Shown one piece after another: positions 59,795 through 64,000 of a DNA stretch of 64,000 nucleotides. The stretch's first letter is position 1, and each line of letters opens with the position of its first letter. The DNA is from Actinomycetota bacterium (lineage in GTDB: Bacteria; Actinomycetota; Geothermincolia; Geothermincolales; RBG-13-55-18), in the NCBI GenBank assembly GCA_013178005.1, contig JABLXL010000001.1, forward strand, positions 81,385 through 145,384, in the 5' to 3' direction. The notes under the pieces were generated by a model. The model did no database searches. It had not been told where the DNA came from and saw only the letters and a list, made by a program, of their open reading frames with translations. The position numbers and the translations under genes were made by a program.

Positions 59795-60838
59795 ATGGCG
59801 GAGGTGGCACCGGTTTTGGCTGGGAATGGGGTTTTCAGGGCTGTGGAATGGCGCGAAGGCAAGGTCCTGATGCTGGACCAGACGCGGCTTCCGGCCGAGG
59901 AGGCCTACCTGGAGCTCTCGGATTGGCGGGAGGTCGCGGAAGCCATAAGGACCATGCGGGTTCGGGGAGCGCCGGCCATAGGCATAGCGGCGGCCTACGG
60001 GACAGCGCTGGCGGCGGGCGCGGAGGATCCGCTGGGGGAGGTCGACCAGGCCTGCCGTGAGCTCAAGGCCACGCGCCCCACGGCGGTGAACCTTGCCTGG
60101 GCGGTGGAGCGCATGCGCGCGGTGGCGCGGAACGCGCCCAGGGAAAGCTTGCGGGACTCTCTTCTTGCCGAGGCGGACAGGATCGCGGCGGAACAGGACG
60201 CCGCGGATCACGCCATCGGCGAATGGGGGGCGGACCTTCTGCCGCCGGATTGCCGCGCGCTCACCCACTGCAACGCCGGAGGGCTCGCGACCTATTCCTA
60301 CGGAACGGCCTTGGGGGTGATAAAGACCGCTTTCCGCCGGGGCAGGATCGCGCACGTCTGGGTGGACGAGACGCGACCTCTCCTCCAGGGAGCACGCCTC
60401 ACCGCCTGGGAGCTCATGCGTGAGGGCATCCCCATGTCCCTCATCTGCGACAACATGGCCGGCCACCTCATGTCCAGGGGGGAGGTGGACGCGGTGGTCA
60501 CCGGGGCCGACCGGGTGGCGGCCAACGGCGACAGCGCCAACAAGATAGGCACCTACACCCTCGCGGTGCTGGCAGCCCGCCACGGCATACCCTTCTACAT
60601 CGCGGCGCCCATCTCCACGCTGGATATGGAGTCCCCCGACGGCGGCGCCATACCCATCGAGGAGAGGGACGAGACGGAGGTCACCACCCTGGCCGGCACG
60701 GCCATCGCTCCCGCAGGGGCGCGGGCCCGGAATTTCGCTTTCGACGTCACCCCCGCCGAGCTCATAACCGCCATCATCACCGAGAGGGGCGTGGCGCGGC
60801 CGCCCTACGAGAGGAGCCTGCGCGAGCTCCTGGGATAA
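59795..60838 (+). CDS. mtnA: S-methyl-5-thioribose-1-phosphate isomerase
   Basis: GVFRAVEWREGKVLMLDQTRLPAEEAYLELSDWREVAEAIRTMRVRGAPAIGIAAAYG...LTHCNAGGLATYSYGTALGVI...VWVDETRPLLQGARLTAWEL...VVTGADRVAANGDSANKIGTY. Confidence 0.96.
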   Translation: MAEVAPVLAGNGVFRAVEWREGKVLMLDQTRLPAEEAYLELSDWREVAEAIRTMRVRGAPAIGIAAAYGTALAAGAEDPLGEVDQACRELKATRPTAVNLAWAVERMRAVARNAPRESLRDSLLAEADRIAAEQDAADHAIGEWGADLLPPDCRALTHCNAGGLATYSYGTALGVIKTAFRRGRIAHVWVDETRPLLQGARLTAWELMREGIPMSLICDNMAGHLMSRGEVDAVVTGADRVAANGDSANKIGTYTLAVLAARHGIPFYIAAPISTLDMESPDGGAIPIEERDETEVTTLAGTAIAPAGARARNFAFDVTPAELITAIITERGVARPPYERSLRELLG

Positions 60839-61376
60839 GACCGCTGGTTGGAAATATGGCTCTTGGCCAAAAAGCGTGGACAATCTGGTTGGTTGGCCAT
60901 GTTCGATGGATTGCCACGCCTCAACGACGAGCTTTTTCGCGGGCGCCACTTTGGATAATCTTCACGTTCCATTTTTATCTCAGCAGTGAGAGCCGGAAGC
61001 GCAAGGGCGAGTTGGGCCATGCGTCGATGCAGTATTCGCTTCAAGCCCATTGCCGTCGCCAGCACTCCATTTTTTGCAGAGGGGTTAAGGGGGTGACTTA
61101 TCGTCTTGCCGGGCGCTTTCCAGGTTGAAGAGGCCGGGGGCCACGCCATCGTCCCGGCGGGATCACCAGATTCGACAAGAGAAAAAGAGCGATCTCCTAA
61201 TGTTCGAACTGTGTGATAAGGCGCTGCGCCCCGTCTCCGAAAGCGAAGGAGATGGAAGAGAACCGAGGAAAAGACAGCCGGGGCTCTTTTTAAGCTCAGG
61301 GGGCCACGTTGCGCGCCGCCGCCGCGTGGCGTAACTTATTAGGCGACCGTAGCGGCGCGAGAAAGGCTTGAGCTGT

Positions 61377-62492
61377 ATGAAGGCGATGATACTTGCGGCC
61401 GGGTTGGGCACGCGTCTGCGACCCCTCACGGAGGAGATCTCCAAGCCCATGGTGCCCATCGTCAACCGCCCGGTGATGGAGCATATCGTTGAGCTGCTCG
61501 CGCGCCACGGCTTCGACGAGCTTTACGTGAACCTTCACTACCACCCCGACGTGATCACCGGGCATTTCGGCGACGGCTCCAGGTGGGGCCTTTCCATAAC
61601 CTATTCCTACGAGGAGAAGCTCCTGGGGACCGCCGGCGGCGTCAAGAACCTGGAGCGGGAGTTGGGCGGCGAGAGGTTCCTGGTGATCAGCGGCGACGCC
61701 CTCACCGACCTGGACCTGACCTCGCTCATGGCCTTCCACGCCGGGCACTGCGCCATCGCCACCATAGTGGTGACGCCGGTAAGCGATCCCTCCAAGTACG
61801 GGGTGGTGATCATGGAGGAAGACTCCCGTATCGTGGCCTTCCAGGAAAAGCCCTCCCGGGAAGAGGCACGCAGCCACCTCGCCAACAGCGGCATATACGT
61901 GTTCGAGCCGGAGGTGCTGGAGATGATACCGCGGGGCTTCTACGATTTCGGCTCACAGCTCTTCCCGCGCTTTCTCGAGGAGGGAGTGCCCTTCTACGGT
62001 TACCGGCACGACGATTACTGGAACGACGTGGGAAGCCTGGAGGAATACAAGGCGGGCAATTTCGACGCCCTCACCGGCAAGGTCAAGATCAGGATACCCG
62101 GCGTGAGGATAGGGGACGACGTGTGGATAGGGGACGAGACCGTGATCGAGGAGGACGTGGTCATGGTGGGCCCTATCTGCATCGGAACGCACTGCCTGGT
62201 TAAGAGGGGGGCCAAGCTCTTCGGCCCCCTGGTGGTGGGGGACCGCACGGTCATCGACGAGGGGGCGGTGCTCTACCGGGGCATCAAGTGGGGGGACGGC
62301 TACATCGGCAAGGACGCCCATCTCATGGACGCCATCGTGGGGTGGGAGGCGGAGATAGGCAGGGGAGCGTCGCTCCTCTCCGATTCCGTGGTGGGGCACC
62401 GCACCGTCATCGGGGAGGGGAGCGTCATCCACCCCAGCGTGAGCATCATGCCGGGCTCGGTCATCGAGAAGAACACCCACCACACAGGCTAA
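61377..62492 (+). CDS. NDP-sugar pyrophosphorylase (glucose/mannose-1-phosphate nucleotidyltransferase) with LbH domain
   Basis: MKAMILAAGLGTRLRPLTEEISKPMVPIVNRPVMEHIVELLARHGFDELYVNLHYHPDVITGHFGDGSRWGLSITYSYEEKLLGTAGGVKNL. Confidence 0.92.
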   Translation: MKAMILAAGLGTRLRPLTEEISKPMVPIVNRPVMEHIVELLARHGFDELYVNLHYHPDVITGHFGDGSRWGLSITYSYEEKLLGTAGGVKNLERELGGERFLVISGDALTDLDLTSLMAFHAGHCAIATIVVTPVSDPSKYGVVIMEEDSRIVAFQEKPSREEARSHLANSGIYVFEPEVLEMIPRGFYDFGSQLFPRFLEEGVPFYGYRHDDYWNDVGSLEEYKAGNFDALTGKVKIRIPGVRIGDDVWIGDETVIEEDVVMVGPICIGTHCLVKRGAKLFGPLVVGDRTVIDEGAVLYRGIKWGDGYIGKDAHLMDAIVGWEAEIGRGASLLSDSVVGHRTVIGEGSVIHPSVSIMPGSVIEKNTHHTG

Positions 62493-62509
62493 TCCTCGGG
62501 GTCGTCCTC

Positions 62510-63060
62510 GGGGTCGTATCTTGATTTTTTCCTCGCTTTGCTTGCCAGCGGTGCAAGCCAAGCTGCTTCTTCCGGCCCGGGCCGCCGGGTAGCGGTCTCG
62601 CTCGGCGCGCGCGAAGCCTTGGAGGGGAAAAGAAACTTTCCTCGGGGTCGTATCTTGATTTTTTCCTCGCTTTGCTAGCCCCTTCTTCCTTGGGGTCGTC
62701 TTCCTTGGGGTCGCGTCTTCCTTGGGGTCTCCTTGGGGTCGTATCTTGACTTTTTCCTCGCTTTGCTTGACAGTGTTGTCTCTTGGGTCGCATCTTCACT
62801 TTTTCCTCGCTCCGCTTGCCGGCGGTACAAGCCAAGCCCCTTCTTCCTTGGGGTCGTATCTTGACTTTTTCCTCGCTCCGCTTGCCGGTAGTGCAAGCCA
62901 AGCTGCTTCTTCCGGCCCGGGCTGCCGGGTAAGCGGTCTCGCTCAGCCCCTTCTTCCTTGGGGTCGTATCTTGACTTTTTCCTCGCTCCGCTTGCCGGTA
63001 GTGCAAGCCAAGCTGCTTCTTCCGGCCCGGGCTGCCGGGTAAGCGGTCTCGCTCGGCGCG
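62510..63060 (+). repeat. Direct repeat cluster with six copies of core GGG(G)TCG(T/C)ATCTT(G/C)A(C/T)TTTTT
   Basis: Cores start ~62510, 62644, 62735, 62785, 62850 and 62960; the last two lie in almost identical ~110-bp units (TTCTTCCTTGGGGTCGTATCTTGACTTTTTCCTCGCTCCGCTTGCCGGTAGTGCAAGCCAAGCTGCTTCTTCCGGCCCGGGCTGCCGGGTAAGCGGTCTCGCTC). Confidence 0.95.
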
Positions 63061-63090
63061 CGCGAAGTCGGGAAAGGAGCAAGGAAGCGG

Positions 63091-63121
63091 TTGACCGATT
63101 GTCCAACATGATATATATAAT
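63091..63121 (+). promoter_or_regulatory. Candidate comF promoter TTGACC-N17-TATATA / N19-TATAAT
   Basis: TTGACC 63091-63096; TATATAAT 63114-63121 at the start of an AT-rich tract. Confidence 0.5.
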
Positions 63122-63128
63122 AATTAAT

Positions 63129-63824
63129 ATGATTATGATAAATATATTAGAAGAAATCCTTTTGCCCGTGCGGTGCGCGGGGTGCGGACGTTATCTGAGC
63201 AGGCCGATCTGTCCGGAATGCAACGCCGCCATGCCCGTGGTCAGGGGAAACACCTGCTCCCGCTGCGGAAAGCCCACCATGTACCCCGTGGACGGGTGTT
63301 TGCAGTGCGGTTCCAACCTGAGGCAGATCGACCATGCCGTGGCCATGGCGGTCTACGAGGAACCCCTGCGCTCGATCATCCACAAGTTGAAGTACGGAAA
63401 CGGGTGGAGGCTCGCAGCTCCGCTGGGGGCCATGGCGGCGGTTTGCCTTGCGCCGCACCTGGCTTCCCCACGGCCCGCCATCACCTACGTGCCCATGCAC
63501 CGGCGCAGGAAGAGGGAACGTGGATACGACCACGCCGAGAGGCTTGCCGCCGGCGTGGCGCGGGCGCTCGGCCTGGAGGTCGTTCCCCTACTCGAGCGCA
63601 CCCGGCCATCTCCGTCCCAGGCCTCCCTGGGATATGCGGATAGGCGTTCGAACGTGAGGGGGGCGTTCAGGCAGAAGGCGATGGAAAGGATGCCCGAGGA
63701 GGTGGTGGTGGTCGACGATGTGCTCACGACGGGATCGACCATGGGAGAATGCGCATCCGTCCTCAAAGGGGGAGGCGCTCGCAGGGTGTTGGCGTGTGTG
63801 CTCGCCCGCGATCTCCTGGCATAG
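63129..63824 (+). CDS. comF: ComF family phosphoribosyltransferase-like protein
   Basis: ILLPVRCAGCGRYLSRPICPECNAAMPVVRGNTCSRCGKPT (Zn-ribbon Cys motifs); YVPMHRRRKRERGYDHAERLAAGVA; EEVVVVDDVLTTGSTMGEC (PRPP-binding loop). Start ATG 63129 or 63135; the track start 62958 is in the repeat array. Confidence 0.9.
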   Translation: MIMINILEEILLPVRCAGCGRYLSRPICPECNAAMPVVRGNTCSRCGKPTMYPVDGCLQCGSNLRQIDHAVAMAVYEEPLRSIIHKLKYGNGWRLAAPLGAMAAVCLAPHLASPRPAITYVPMHRRRKRERGYDHAERLAAGVARALGLEVVPLLERTRPSPSQASLGYADRRSNVRGAFRQKAMERMPEEVVVVDDVLTTGSTMGECASVLKGGGARRVLACVLARDLLA

Positions 63825-63832
63825 CCACGGAC

Positions 63833-64000
63833 GAATGGGGATACCGACAGGGCGCCGCGACCTCGCTCCTGAAGGCGAGGGATCGCCGTGGACGAATGGG
63901 GATTCGCTTCATCCCGCCACGGAACTCCCGGCGGTTCCCTGCCCGGCATAATTGGCTGCGCCGCAAATAGGGATACCGACAGGGCGCCGCGACCTCGCTC
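63833..64000. repeat. ~33-bp direct repeat GGGATACCGACAGGGCGCCGCGACCTCGCTC, two copies, second cut by window edge
   Basis: Seen at ~63838 and ~63970 (132 bp apart); ACGAATGGGGAT also repeats between them. Confidence 0.9.

Noticed and set aside
58405-59862. 485-aa minus ORF
   Set aside because: Antisense to ahcY, which is unmistakable.
62461-63109. Overlapping minus ORFs with repeated KKSRYDP / SEEKVKIRPQ motifs
   Set aside because: Product of translating the DNA repeat array; no start context or domain, and the pattern follows the nucleotide repeats.
1-64000. tRNA or rRNA genes
   Set aside because: None recognized by eye; a tRNAscan-SE/Infernal run would be needed to exclude them.

Overview
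High-GC bacterial window, probably actinobacterial-like (weak inference). It is dominated by a large surface-polysaccharide locus: about 17 GT2/GT4 glycosyltransferases, several GT-C-like membrane enzymes, a Wzm/Wzt ABC exporter, a DegT-family sugar aminotransferase, a NeuD/PglD-like acyltransferase, two GDP-mannose-dehydratase-like SDRs, two sugar-1-phosphate nucleotidyltransferases, UDP-sugar dehydrogenase, and FkbM and class I methyltransferases. Flanking genes include a PAS/GAF sensor (left edge), an acyl-CoA synthetase alpha-like protein, ahcY-mtnA and comF. Main points for a second look: (1) a GH39/GH5-like TIM-barrel gene (14007-16094) whose barrel appears split by three in-phase copies of a ~107-aa 'AEGxT...AERPMYFNY' repeat, also found at the end of an FG-GAP protein at 7.0-9.5 kb; (2) a lower-GC block (~27.5-53.1 kb) whose edges seem to fall inside genes; (3) a repeat family with core GGGTCGTATCTTgACTTTTT, arranged as a palindromic array at 11.45 kb and as a direct-only array at 62.5 kb; (4) a tandem array of the 3' end of a GDP-mannose-dehydratase-like gene; (5) a complete IS1634-like element with 14-bp TIRs and a 5-bp TSD; (6) a frameshifted GT4; (7) a putative leaderless comF promoter. 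All calls come from reading the sequence and ORF track; no searches were run.
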